39,569 nucleotides of DNA, taken from Bacteroidales bacterium (GTDB taxonomy: Bacteria; Bacteroidota; Bacteroidia; Bacteroidales; WRLA01). Of the stretch, positions 24,501 to 31,687 are shown one piece after another. The notes under the pieces are model-generated. The model was not told where the DNA came from and searched no databases. It was given only the letters and a program-made list of their open reading frames with translations. Within the stretch, counting starts at the first letter, position 1. Each line of letters opens with the position of its first letter. The DNA lies in assembly GCA_009777825.1 (NCBI GenBank), contig WRLA01000024.1:1-39569 (forward strand). The letters are read 5' to 3'. A program made the translations under genes and the position numbers.

Positions 24501-26010
24501 CTATGATATTACCTGTCACTTTGCCTGATGTGCCGTTGTTGCCGATGAATAACAGGCTAGCGGTTTCTATGGTCGTGGTACCTGTGTAGGTATTTTCGCC
24601 TGTGAAAAACAATCTTTTGCTGCTTATCCCCCCTTTAAACTCCACCTTTCCCTGTCCGCTGATAACTTTCGAGAAGGTCATATCTGCGCCCGGCTCGAAG
24701 CGGAGGATGCAGGAGGTATTTGACAGTGCTACCCCCAAAGTGCTTGCAATACTTCCGCTGGTTCCGTTTCCGATTTGCAGGGTGCCGTTAACAACGTATG
24801 TACTTCCGGAATAGGTATTGACGCCGGTTAAGATGGTTTTACCTGACCCTAATTTATATACGGATCCTCCTCCTGAAATAACGCCTGTGTAGGTATATTC
24901 GTTGGAACGGTTAAAATTGAGATATCCGGCGCTATTGACTGTGATATTGCCTGCCACTTTGCCTGATGTGCCGCCGTTGCCGATATACAAATCGCTTCCC
25001 GTTTCTATGTTCGTTGTGCCGGTGTAACTATTTTCGCCTGTCAAATACAGAACTCTGTTGTCCCTTAATTCCACCTTTCCCGGTCCGCTGATAACTTTCG
25101 AGAAGGTCATACCTGAACTACCCGGCTCGAAGCGGAGTATGGCATTGGCGTCGCCAAATTCCACATTTGAAGTAGAGGCAATACTTCCGCTTGTGCCGTT
25201 GCCTACTTGTACGGTGCCGTACAGTCCCGTCTTACCGGTATAGGTATTAGTTCCGGTCAGCGTCAACTTACCGGCGCCCCATTTTATCACTTGTCCATTG
25301 CCCGAAATGACGCCGGAATAGGTTTGATTATTATTGCCGGCATTAAATATTACAGCGCCTGTGTTCACATTGTTCACTGTTATATTACCGGATGCCACTG
25401 TTCCCGAATGCGTTATATTAAGCCAGCCGGCTTCAATGGTCGTTGTGCCGGTGTAGGTCTTTGCGGTGGAAAAGGACAACTGTTTGTTATTGGAATCCCC
25501 TTTATACTCCACCTTTCCCGTTCCGCCAATAGGATATGCAACAGTCGTACTCGCTCCGGGTTCGAACCGTAAAATGGAGGAGGTGGAGTTAATCTGTACG
25601 AGAGCACATTGAAAAACGCCATTACTTCCGTTTCCAATCTGCCAAGTGCCGGCGTCAATCTGTAATACACCAGTAAACGCATTGCTGTTGTTGGTTACAA
25701 TCACCTTACCTGCTCCTTGCTTGTAAATGTAGCCGGAACCATATATTTGTCCCGAAATGGTAGCCGTGCCCGACGCTATCGTAATGATAGTAGTACTGGT
25801 TACATATATCGAATTCGAGTAAGTCTGACCATTGGTCAGCGTAATGGTGGACTGCGCCCGAGCGCCTGTGCAAAACGTCAGCGCGAGCGCCAACATCAAA
25901 ATAGATTTCCTCCACGCCGACACTGCCGCCGCCGTCGAAACTGATTTCCTCAACGCCGGAACTGCCGCCGCCGTCGAAACTGATTTCCTTTGTAAAGAAT
26001 GTGTTGCCAT
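21586..26010 (-). CDS. Large repeat-rich surface or secreted protein exported by the type IX secretion system
   Basis: 1474 residues. The signal peptide (LMLALALTFCTGARAQ) lies after an unusual N-terminal extension with an imperfect tandem repeat (RKSVSTAAAV...), so the true start may be a later Met (ILMLAL). About residues 55-900 are autotransporter-type PATR repeats: the cycle GKVEYKG, FTGENTYTGTTTIE, GNGGTSGKVTGNI, FNRSNEYTYTGVISG, KTILTGVNTYTGSTTV, GTLQIGNGTSGSIAS, ILRFEPGA recurs about six times, consistent with a beta-helix. Two fibronectin-III-like modules (SVSLSWSAATDN...; MAVLFWSAATDD...) and a Big_2-like domain (VLNVIISPKTVTVLPGQ) follow. The end (MRVYPNPTSGLLTI ... YLPVGIYFLRITTDNGTVTKKVVK) is a T9SS sorting domain, interrupted by a 23-residue peptide encoded by a mobile palindrome. 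An adhesin-like role is inferred. Confidence 0.88.
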   Translation of the reverse strand: MATHSLQRKSVSTAAAVPALRKSVSTAAAVSAWRKSILMLALALTFCTGARAQSTITLTNGQTYSNSIYVTSTTIITIASGTATISGQIYGSGYIYKQGAGKVIVTNNSNAFTGVLQIDAGTWQIGNGSNGVFQCALVQINSTSSILRFEPGASTTVAYPIGGTGKVEYKGDSNNKQLSFSTAKTYTGTTTIEAGWLNITHSGTVASGNITVNNVNTGAVIFNAGNNNQTYSGVISGNGQVIKWGAGKLTLTGTNTYTGKTGLYGTVQVGNGTSGSIASTSNVEFGDANAILRFEPGSSGMTFSKVISGPGKVELRDNRVLYLTGENSYTGTTNIETGSDLYIGNGGTSGKVAGNITVNSAGYLNFNRSNEYTYTGVISGGGSVYKLGSGKTILTGVNTYSGSTYVVNGTLQIGNGTSGSIASTLGVALSNTSCILRFEPGADMTFSKVISGQGKVEFKGGISSKRLFFTGENTYTGTTTIETASLLFIGNNGTSGKVTGNIIVNSGAYLCFVRSNEYTYTGIISGAGSVEKDASGKTILTGVNTYTGSTTVYNGTLQIGNGTSGSINSTSGVNLTSTPTILRFEPGADLVFSKVISGSGKVEYKGTSTKRLGFTGENTYTGTTTIEANGYLNIGNGSTTGKVSGNIINNGYFTFNRSNEYTYTGVISGTGQVIKNSSAKTILTGVNIYTGGTVVENGTLQIGNGTSGSIASTSGVSLSSTSSILRFEPGANMTFSKVITGNGKVEYKGTSSKQLIFTGENSYTGTTTVETGGYLRIGNGGTTGKVTGNIINNGGVAFDRSNASTYDGVISGTGGLTQYGTGTLTLGGVNTHTGWAEVYDGTLALSSSGSLAQSSYLGIYAGTFDITAGNKTIKTIYVEGGVINLGSNTLTIGTPGQNDGGGFVEGSFTGTGGSVTKTGSDILSLYNPNTATGTFNLNEGTVDLWANWAGNFNVASGATLEVNQERTIGGTLNLLGGDIHMNLTTSPPSKLIANGAASAVGTNTLHITSGVVTNQVIMQAASGLNNANAFTLNMPGYTAELTATGTLLLLTATIEDLVPPVPGAGVNGAADITSVSLSWSAATDNQTPQDNLRYYVYQSSSNNIATVANCEANGTLLNAGGTVNITGYDVTGLTPKTTYYFNVVVADMANNKAAYTTKELTTLEAPDITPPTPGTGVDGNAGADMAVLFWSAATDDVTPQSELRYFVYQSADDNIATVSGCETNGTLLNAGGTLNLTTYDVTGLTIDVTYYFNVVVADNAGNKAVYNPKGLTTTNDAKVLNVIISPKTVTVLPGQTQQFSVTVIAVGGADESVTWSLIGNESALTTLSAGGFLTVGHNETADPLTIRVTSVLDPTIFDEAIVMTTSTGIAPSSPSEGGDMRVYPNPTSGLLTITCYRHCGLDSQSPDNDEIAGQARNDVRGVEIFDITGRAITTHYLHTHYSLPTMDISYLPVGIYFLRITTDNGTVTKKVVKQ
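21756..21822. repeat. Mobile palindromic element inside the T9SS sorting domain
   Basis: Arms 21756-21780 and 21798-21822 are reverse complements at 24 of 25 positions (CGTCATTGCGGGCTTGAC / GTCAAGCCCGCAATGACG). The element is translated on the minus strand as HCGLDSQSPDNDEIAGQARND, a peptide recognisable from memory as the footprint of a widespread dispersed repeat. It stays in frame in the host gene. Confidence 0.85.
25904..25989. repeat. Tandem 39-bp repeat at the 5' end of the T9SS protein gene
   Basis: The block ACTGCCGCCGCC...GATTTCCT at 25922-25950 recurs identically at 25961-25989 (period 39), with a partial third copy around 25904-25921. It encodes the repeated RKSVSTAAAV stretch before the signal peptide and could vary in copy number by slippage. 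Confidence 0.75.
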
Positions 26011-26088
26011 AATTCAAGTTTTTTTTTGTTTAACTTTATTTATTATCTACTTTATCATCTTTAAATCTTTAAATTCGTAAATCGGGTA

Positions 26089-26096
26089 CAAAGGTA
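26089..26096 (-). promoter_or_regulatory. -7 element (TACCTTTG, minus strand) for the T9SS protein gene
   Basis: CAAAGGTA on the plus strand reads TACCTTTG on the minus strand, 78 bp upstream of the ATG at 26010. It supports transcription starting just inside the spacer and leaves an AT-rich leader. Confidence 0.6.
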
Positions 26097-26178
26097 CGGC
26101 GACAAAAAAGAACGCAATACCCCCTAAAAGGGGGGGGTGGTGATTTTTTTTTGATTTTAGCCACGAATGCACGAATTT

Positions 26179-26264
26179 CTCTGTGTAACTTTGTGTTCTC
26201 TGTGCCTCTGTGCTGAATATTTTTTCTCAACACAGAGACACAAAGGACACAGAGGTTCACAGAG
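26179..26264. repeat. CACAGAG-type palindrome between mnmD and the T9SS gene
   Basis: Left arm 26179-26217 (CTCTGTGTAACTTTGTG...) and right arm 26227-26264 (...GGACACAGAGGTTCACAGAG) are imperfect reverse complements with an AT-rich loop. It lies just past the stop of the minus-strand mnmD gene. The rest of the spacer (26097-26178) shows only a C4/G7 run and AT-rich sequence. Confidence 0.75.
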
Positions 26265-26280
26265 TTTTTAAATCTTTAAA

Positions 26281-26952
26281 TCATGTAAACATTTTCCGCG
26301 CCCGCAGCATCTCCCGTTTTCCTGCCGGGGCGGGCAGGCGTTCTACCGTGAAGCCTGTCTGTTGCAAGGTGCGCCTCACGCTCCCTTTGGCGGAGTAGGT
26401 CGTCAGGACGCCGCCGGCGGAGATGGAGGCATAGATTTTCTCAAATATCGCGCTCTCCCACAATTCCGGCTGCACCGCCGGAGCGAAAGCATCGAAATAA
26501 ACGACGTTGAAACAACTTGCGGGCAGCGGGACGGCTTGCAGGGGCGCCGCTAACTTCTTCAGATAGAACGTCGGCGTTATCTCTTCGTATCCGGCGTCCC
26601 ACGCCGCATCGTGCAGCGACTGAAACAGTTGACGATCAATCTGTAAGAGTTCCGGATAGTTGAGATGTTGCACTTCGGAGGCAGTCAACGGGAAAGCCTC
26701 GACGCCGCAGTAATAGATTTTTTTCTGCGTGTCGTTCGCCAGCAGCGTCAGCAATGCGTTCAGCCCCGTCCCGAAACCGACTTCCAAGAGCCGTATCTCC
26801 GGCAACAGCGGCAACACCTCCCGCAGGGCGGCACGGATGTACACATGCTGCGCCTCCCGAACAGCGCCGTGAACGCTGTGGTAACTCTCGTCAACATCAG
26901 GCAGATACAAGGTGTGCGAGCCGTCGCGGGTGATGATTATGTTACGTGTCAT
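26281..26952 (-). CDS. mnmD: tRNA-modifying SAM-dependent methyltransferase, MnmD (MnmC methyltransferase domain only)
   Basis: 223 residues. The SAM-binding loop is LLEVGFGTGLNALLTL. The segment FNVVYFDAFAPAVQPELWE is the DAFAP motif specific to the MnmC/MnmD family, followed by ISAGGVLTTYSAKGSVRRTLQQTGF and the end PAPAGKREMLRARK. The family methylates the aminomethyl group at the wobble uridine of certain tRNAs, the last step towards 5-methylaminomethyl-2-thiouridine. In many bacteria the domain is fused to an oxidase (MnmC); here it stands alone, as in other MnmD proteins. It is convergent with nothing and ends beside the CACAGAG palindrome. Confidence 0.85.
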   Translation of the reverse strand: MTRNIIITRDGSHTLYLPDVDESYHSVHGAVREAQHVYIRAALREVLPLLPEIRLLEVGFGTGLNALLTLLANDTQKKIYYCGVEAFPLTASEVQHLNYPELLQIDRQLFQSLHDAAWDAGYEEITPTFYLKKLAAPLQAVPLPASCFNVVYFDAFAPAVQPELWESAIFEKIYASISAGGVLTTYSAKGSVRRTLQQTGFTVERLPAPAGKREMLRARKMFT

Positions 26953-26982
26953 TCTGATAAAGATTTTGAACGCAAAAATAAC

Positions 26983-26990
26983 GTGACGAA
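26983..26990 (-). promoter_or_regulatory. -7 element (TATTTTTG, minus strand) for mnmD
   Basis: CAAAAATA on the plus strand is TATTTTTG followed by CG on the minus strand, about 30 bp before the mnmD start. Confidence 0.5.
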
Positions 26991-27031
26991 GCCCGGTTTG
27001 TTGTAAATCTATGCGTTTAGATATTAATTCA

Positions 27032-27069
27032 GCACAGAGGCACGGAGGACACAGAGTTACACAGAGGAT
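27032..27069. repeat. CACAGAG-type repeat (single arm)
   Basis: CACAGAGGCACGGAGGACAC followed by AGAGTTACACAGAGG resembles one arm of the palindromes at 2247 and 26179. No matching second arm follows directly, so it may be a half-element. Confidence 0.5.
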
Positions 27070-27090
27070 GTCTCAAAAGTCAAAATTCTT

Positions 27091-27193
27091 TACCACAAAG
27101 GTTCACAAAGGGTTTTCACAAAGAACACAAAACATTGCTAAACAGATTGTCGTCTTTGTGAACCTTTGTGTGTACTTTGTGCTCTTTGTGGTA
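27091..27193. repeat. CACAAAG-type palindrome upstream of tatA
   Basis: TACCACAAAGGTTCACAAAG (27091-27110) and its continuation are complementary to 27152-27193 (CTTTGTGAACCTTTGTG... CTCTTTGTGGTA), separated by about 20 bp. A short tandem CACATCGCACATCGCACATCGC (27203-27224) follows before the tatA promoter. Confidence 0.7.
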
Positions 27194-27234
27194 AAAAAGT
27201 CTCACATCGCACATCGCACATCGCAAAAAAGTTG

Positions 27235-27242
27235 TATCTTTG
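27235..27242 (+). promoter_or_regulatory. -7 element (TATCTTTG) placed only 4 bp before the tatA start codon
   Basis: TATCTTTG then CACC then ATG. With the usual spacing in this phylum, transcription would begin at or next to the ATG, which suggests a leaderless messenger. Confidence 0.65.
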
Positions 27243-27246
27243 CACC

Positions 27247-27474
27247 ATGACACCCTTATTCTTCAACATCGGCGGCGGGGAAATCGTAGTATTGCTCTTG
27301 GTGATGCTGCTCCTTTTCGGACCAAAGCAGGCGATTGACGTCGCCCGTAAGACGGGAAAGGTCTTGGGAGATGTTAAAAAGGCGACGCAGTCCATCAAAG
27401 ACGAAATCATGAAAGAAGACGAAGAAATAAAGTCTATGGACAAAAAAGAGACCCAGCAGACAACAACTACATAA
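27247..27474 (+). CDS. tatA: Twin-arginine translocase subunit TatA/TatE-type
   Basis: 75 residues. A short N-terminal transmembrane helix (GGEIVVLLLVMLLLFGP) is followed by the FGPKQ hinge, an amphipathic helix (AIDVARKTGKVLGDVKKATQSIKDEI) and a charged tail, as in TatA. TatA oligomers form the passage for folded proteins with twin-arginine signals. The frame is open further upstream, but those residues would be encoded by repeat sequence; the ATG at 27247 sits just behind the promoter and gives the normal TatA length. No tatC is nearby. The porE-like gene follows after about 45 bp and may be co-transcribed. Confidence 0.88.
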   Translation: MTPLFFNIGGGEIVVLLLVMLLLFGPKQAIDVARKTGKVLGDVKKATQSIKDEIMKEDEEIKSMDKKETQQTTTT

Positions 27475-27519
27475 TTAATACGTTATATCATCTATAATAT
27501 TTTTTATAAATTTTATAAA

Positions 27520-29991
27520 ATGGAAATCAGAAAGATACACATACTGACTTTGGCGCTTTTATTGATGTCGTGCTTGATGTTGACCTCTTGTGTGGCGCGA
27601 CGAATCCGTAAAGCAGATAGAGATTTTACCGAATACAAATACGACAAAGCACGCAGGTCGTACTCCCGCGTCGTCGGAAAGGTGAAAAACAAAGATGAAC
27701 GCCGCCGCGTCCGCTGGCAGATTGCCGAGTGCTACCGCTACAAAGACGACATGACCAACGGCACGGAAGCATACAAAAACCTGATTTCCGACGACTATTA
27801 CGAGACACAACCGTTGGTTTATTATCATTACGGAAACATGTTGCTGAAAAACAACAAGTTAGACCGCGCCGTTGACGCCTTCGCCAAATATGTGGAATTG
27901 GTTCCCGACGACACATTGGGCGTGTTAGCTTTAGAGCGCGTTACCTTAGCCAATGAATATGAGGTGAATCCGGGAAAATACGAAATCACCATCATGAAAC
28001 AACTCAACTCCACGTGGGACGACTTCTCACCGACATACAGCAACACCGCACTCAACGAAATCATCTTCACCTCCAACCGCGGCTCGTCAACAGGCAAAAA
28101 GAAAGACGAATGGACGGGCAGCAAATTCACCGACCTCTTCGTCGCCCGAAAGAGCCTCAACGGCAAATGGGGCGACCCCGCATTGTTAGAGACGGACGAA
28201 GTCATCAACACCCCCGTCAACGAAGGCTCGCCGGCGATGAACGGACACTTCACCACACTCTATTTCACGCGGTGCGAAAAACCGGAAGAGCACCCCGGCG
28301 GCTGCGCCATCTACCGCAGCAAACGACAAGGAATGGTCTGGGGCGAACCGCAACGCTTGGACTTAGTGGCTGACAGTTTGGCAGTGCTCGGTCATCCCAC
28401 CGTTACGCCCGACGAATCACTGCTGATCATCTCAGCCGAACTGCCCGGCGGAAAAGGACAACGAGACCTGTGGTACGCCACCGGCTCAGGCGGCAACTTT
28501 CAAGGACTGCAAAACGCGGGAAGCGTCATCAACACCCCCGGCGACGAGATGTTTCCCCATCTGCGCGGCGATTCGGTGTTGTATTTCTCTTCCGACTATT
28601 TGCTCGGTATGGGCGGGTTGGACATCTTCCGCTCCCGTATCACTTACGACGACAGCGGCGACCCGACATTCTCCGAACCCGAAAACCTGCGCTACCCCAT
28701 CAACTCCGTCGGCGACGACTTCGGCATCTGTTTTCACCCCGAAGGCAACGAAGAGGGCTATTTCTCAACCAGAAGAAAAATCAGCGAAGGCGCCAACATC
28801 TACTCTTTCATCTTAGAACCGGTGATTTTTACCATTTCGGGACTTGTCCGCGACCAAAGTTCCATGCTGTACGTCCCCGATGTAACCGTTGTCCTCATCG
28901 GCTCCGACAGCACCGTCATCGAGATGAAAACAGGCGAAAACGGAACCTTCATCTTCCCAAAAACACAAGTAAAGGCAAACACAGACTATACCGTCATTGT
29001 AGAAAAAGAAGGATATATCAGTTACGAAGAGCAAGTCTCAACCAAAGGTCTGGAAGAGTCGAAGAACTTTAAAATTGACGTCATGAACTTCCAACCCATC
29101 CCGCGTGAACCGGTGGTGTTGCCCGACGTGCTGTTCGACTACGGAAGGTGGGAATTGAAACCCATTTACCAAGATTCGTTACGCGGATTGATTATCATTT
29201 TGGAAGCCAATCCGACCATTACCATAGAGTTAGGCGCGCATACCGACTCGCGCGGCTCGGCAGAGGCGAACAGAGAACTGGCACAAAAACGTGCACAGTC
29301 GGTCGTGGACTATCTGATAGACCGTGGCATCGAAGCCGACCGTCTGACGGCAAAAGGCTACGGCGAAGACGTTCCCCGCGTGCTGAACAAAGACTTCGTC
29401 CGCGATGGTTTCACCTACCCGCAAGGAACGCTACTCAACGATGACTACATCAACTCTTTGAAATCGCGCATCCATCAGGAAACCGCCCATCAACTGAACC
29501 GCCGTATTGAATTTATCGTTACTTCAACACGGTATCAGTCAAAAACCGGCAAAGAACGAACAAGACCTGCCGTCGCCATTGACGTCAGCGGCACTTTGCG
29601 CCGAGGTGTGCCGTTTGAACTCGTCGGCAAAAAAGAACTGCCCCAAATGGAGTGCCTCCTCAACGGCATGAGCGAAGTCGTCGTCTTAGACGAATCGGCA
29701 CGCACCGCCGTCATCTCGCTGAATACGGCGTTAGGACTGTTGCGTGACGGATATATCACCAAAGACGACTTTGAAGGAAATCCCGAAAAAGTGTTAGCCG
29801 GCGGTACCATCGCCAACAACGCCAAATTTGTCATTGACGACCTCAAAATAGGACTGCGCTCGGAATACGACATCCGCGTAACCGTGGACACAAAATACGA
29901 CCTGCCGCTCACAATCCCCGCTTCAATTCTGAAAAAGTTCGGCGAATACACCATTGACCAAGAGAATAAAGTAATATTATTTGAAGAATGA
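27520..29991 (+). CDS. porE: PorE-like OmpA-family lipoprotein (TPR, beta-propeller, regulatory-like and OmpA domains)
   Basis: 823 residues. A lipoprotein signal ends in LTSC with Cys24. TPR-like helices (about 30-145) precede a PD40/WD40-like propeller (about 155-415; repeated DDFSPTYS, IIFTSNR, SPAMNGHFTTLYFTR, HLRGDSVLYFSSDY). Next is a carboxypeptidase-regulatory-like domain (about 430-515, ISGLVRDQSSMLYVPDVTVVL) and an OmpA peptidoglycan-binding domain (about 525-665; ELGAHTDSRGSAEANRELAQKRA ... LNRRIEF). This order is that of PorE, the lipoprotein thought to tether the type IX secretion machinery to peptidoglycan. About 155 additional C-terminal residues follow the OmpA domain, making it longer than the Porphyromonas protein as I recall it. 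A T9SS cargo gene lies nearby. The symbol is a best match, not proven. The stop overlaps purM (ATGA). Confidence 0.7.
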   Translation: MEIRKIHILTLALLLMSCLMLTSCVARRIRKADRDFTEYKYDKARRSYSRVVGKVKNKDERRRVRWQIAECYRYKDDMTNGTEAYKNLISDDYYETQPLVYYHYGNMLLKNNKLDRAVDAFAKYVELVPDDTLGVLALERVTLANEYEVNPGKYEITIMKQLNSTWDDFSPTYSNTALNEIIFTSNRGSSTGKKKDEWTGSKFTDLFVARKSLNGKWGDPALLETDEVINTPVNEGSPAMNGHFTTLYFTRCEKPEEHPGGCAIYRSKRQGMVWGEPQRLDLVADSLAVLGHPTVTPDESLLIISAELPGGKGQRDLWYATGSGGNFQGLQNAGSVINTPGDEMFPHLRGDSVLYFSSDYLLGMGGLDIFRSRITYDDSGDPTFSEPENLRYPINSVGDDFGICFHPEGNEEGYFSTRRKISEGANIYSFILEPVIFTISGLVRDQSSMLYVPDVTVVLIGSDSTVIEMKTGENGTFIFPKTQVKANTDYTVIVEKEGYISYEEQVSTKGLEESKNFKIDVMNFQPIPREPVVLPDVLFDYGRWELKPIYQDSLRGLIIILEANPTITIELGAHTDSRGSAEANRELAQKRAQSVVDYLIDRGIEADRLTAKGYGEDVPRVLNKDFVRDGFTYPQGTLLNDDYINSLKSRIHQETAHQLNRRIEFIVTSTRYQSKTGKERTRPAVAIDVSGTLRRGVPFELVGKKELPQMECLLNGMSEVVVLDESARTAVISLNTALGLLRDGYITKDDFEGNPEKVLAGGTIANNAKFVIDDLKIGLRSEYDIRVTVDTKYDLPLTIPASILKKFGEYTIDQENKVILFEE

Positions 29992-31151
29992 CGGAATCAC
30001 GATATAATCTACGGGGCGTCTCGGCGTCGAAAGAAGATGTCCACGCCGCCATTAAAAACATTGACAAAGGATTGTTCCCCAGCGCTTTCTGTAAAATTGT
30101 CCCCGACGTCCTGGGCGGCGACGACGACTATTGCACCGTCATGCACGCCGACGGTGCCGGAACAAAATCCTCCTTAGCCTACCTCTACTGGAAAGAGACC
30201 GGCGACCTCTCCGTATGGAAAGGCATCGCGCAAGACGCCATCGTGATGAACTTAGACGACCTCCTCTGCGTCGGCGTAACCAACAACATCCTACTCTCGT
30301 CAACCATCGGACGCAATAAAAGGCTCATCCCGGGCGAAGTCATCGCCACCATCATCAACGGCACGGAAGAGTTCCTACAGAAGATGCGCGACCACGGCAT
30401 CGGCATCCGCTCCACCGGCGGCGAGACCGCTGATGTGGGCGATTTAGTGCGTACTGTCATCGTGGACTCCACCGTTACAGCGCGGTTGAAAAAAACGGAA
30501 GTCGTTGATAATAAAAACATCACCGCCGGAGACGTCATCGTCGGACTCGCCAGTTTCGGACAGGCATCCTACGAAGACGACTACAACGGCGGCATGGGAA
30601 GCAACGGCTTAACTTCGGCACGCCACGACGTCCTCTCGAAAATCTATGCCGAAAAGTACCCCGAAAGTTTCGACTGCAACCTTCCCGAAAACGTCGTGTA
30701 CAGCGGCAGCAAAAAACTGACCGACGCCACCGAAATACCCAACGTCAACGTCGGAAAACTGATACTCTCCCCCACGCGCACCTACGCGCCCATCGTGAAA
30801 GCGGTACTGCAACAATTCCGTCCGCAAATTCATGGCATCGTCCATTGCAGCGGCGGAGCGCAAACAAAAATACTGCACTTCATTGAAAACCTGCACGTTA
30901 TCAAAGATAACCTCTTCCCCGTCCCACCGCTTTTCAAACTGATCCAAAAAGAGTCGCAAACAAGTTGGGAAGAGATGTACAAGGTCTTCAACATGGGACA
31001 CCGCATGGAATTTTACGTCCCCGAAAACATCGCCCCGCACATCATCGCCATCTCCGAACAGTTCCGCGTCGAAGCGCAAATTGTCGGACACGTCGAAAAA
31101 TCGGATGGGAAACGGGTAACGGTAAATAAATGTATCTTTGCAGTCAATTAA
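29988..31151 (+). CDS. purM: Phosphoribosylformylglycinamidine cyclo-ligase (AIR synthase)
   Basis: 387 residues of the PurM/AIR-synthase family in the long Bacteroidota form. Opening YNLRGVSASKEDVHAAIKNI, glycine-rich MHADGAGTKSSLAY, NLDDLLCVGVTN (metal and nucleotide binding), GIRSTGGETADVGD, and GLASFGQASYEDDYNGGMGS are all present. It closes the imidazole ring of 5-aminoimidazole ribotide in purine synthesis using ATP. It overlaps the porE-like stop by four bases. Its last codons contain the promoter of the following toxin-antitoxin pair, so that promoter cannot change freely without altering the enzyme C-terminus. Confidence 0.92.
   Translation: MTESRYNLRGVSASKEDVHAAIKNIDKGLFPSAFCKIVPDVLGGDDDYCTVMHADGAGTKSSLAYLYWKETGDLSVWKGIAQDAIVMNLDDLLCVGVTNNILLSSTIGRNKRLIPGEVIATIINGTEEFLQKMRDHGIGIRSTGGETADVGDLVRTVIVDSTVTARLKKTEVVDNKNITAGDVIVGLASFGQASYEDDYNGGMGSNGLTSARHDVLSKIYAEKYPESFDCNLPENVVYSGSKKLTDATEIPNVNVGKLILSPTRTYAPIVKAVLQQFRPQIHGIVHCSGGAQTKILHFIENLHVIKDNLFPVPPLFKLIQKESQTSWEEMYKVFNMGHRMEFYVPENIAPHIIAISEQFRVEAQIVGHVEKSDGKRVTVNKCIFAVN
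31133..31140 (+). promoter_or_regulatory. -7 element (TATCTTTG) of the RelE-type module, inside purM
   Basis: TATCTTTG followed by CAG lies 12-19 bp before the end of purM and 26 bp before the antitoxin ATG. Confidence 0.6.
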
Positions 31152-31165
31152 TAAACGTAAATATT

Positions 31166-31387
31166 ATGACAGTAAGTAGTAAAAGGTTTGCAGTCAATCA
31201 AGACAAGTATCTTGAATTGGCATTAAACGAGCAGATATTTATCAAAAAAGGTAGTCACACTTTTTCCATCGCCAATGCGGACGAAGATGAAGACGAATTT
31301 AATCATGAGGATTTGATGGATGCAAAAGCAAGCGCAAATGATGAAACAATAAGCGGTGCGGAATTTATCAAATACTTTACCAAATGA
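31166..31387 (+). CDS. Antitoxin of a RelE/ParE-type pair (unclassified)
   Basis: 73 residues, MTVSSKRFAVNQDKYLELALNEQIFIKKG then an acidic stretch (ADEDEDEFNHEDLMDAKASANDETISGAEFIKYF). The size, acidic C-terminal half and position directly before a RelE-fold toxin mark it as the antitoxin. I do not recognise a standard DNA-binding fold; the N-terminus is reminiscent of Phd/YefM-like or Bacteroidota-specific antitoxins. The start at 31166 is preferred over an upstream in-frame ATG within purM. The stop overlaps the toxin start (ATGA). Confidence 0.7.
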   Translation: MTVSSKRFAVNQDKYLELALNEQIFIKKGSHTFSIANADEDEDEFNHEDLMDAKASANDETISGAEFIKYFTK

Positions 31388-31665
31388 AAGTTGAAGTAAC
31401 CACAAGGGCTGTAAAAGATACCGAGGCGTTTCCTCAGAATGTACACGAATTGATAGTTCGACAAGTATCGAGATTGATGTCTGCAAATAGTTTGGGCGAT
31501 TTGGATAACGTATCACGTATTAAAGGATCTGATGAACCATATTACAGGTTGAAGATTAAAAAATACAGACTAATCATCTATTACGACAAGGAAACGGATA
31601 CTGTGTATATCAGAAGAGTAAAACATCGGAAAGATGCCTACAAAAAGCATAATTTACCATGGTGA
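31384..31665 (+). CDS. RelE/ParE-family toxin
   Basis: 93 residues with the compact RelE fold: N-terminal strand MKVEVTTRAVKD, helix VHELIVRQVSRLMS, then strands carrying KGSDEPYYRLKIKKYRLIIYYDKETDTVYIRRVKHRKDAY. The Y-R-L-K-I-x-x-Y-R-L-I-Y pattern and the basic V-x-H-R-x-D-x-Y end are typical of RelE-type ribosome-dependent RNases and related toxins. Overlap with the antitoxin gene supports coupling. It sits between purM and tsaD, both essential or near-essential, and its tail is only about 20 bp from the tsaD start. Confidence 0.85.
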   Translation: MKVEVTTRAVKDTEAFPQNVHELIVRQVSRLMSANSLGDLDNVSRIKGSDEPYYRLKIKKYRLIIYYDKETDTVYIRRVKHRKDAYKKHNLPW

Positions 31666-31687
31666 TAGCCACAGACTGACAGTTGAA

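Noticed and set aside
28470..29072. 200-residue arginine/histidine-rich plus-strand ORF
   Set aside because: It is a shadow frame of the porE-like gene.
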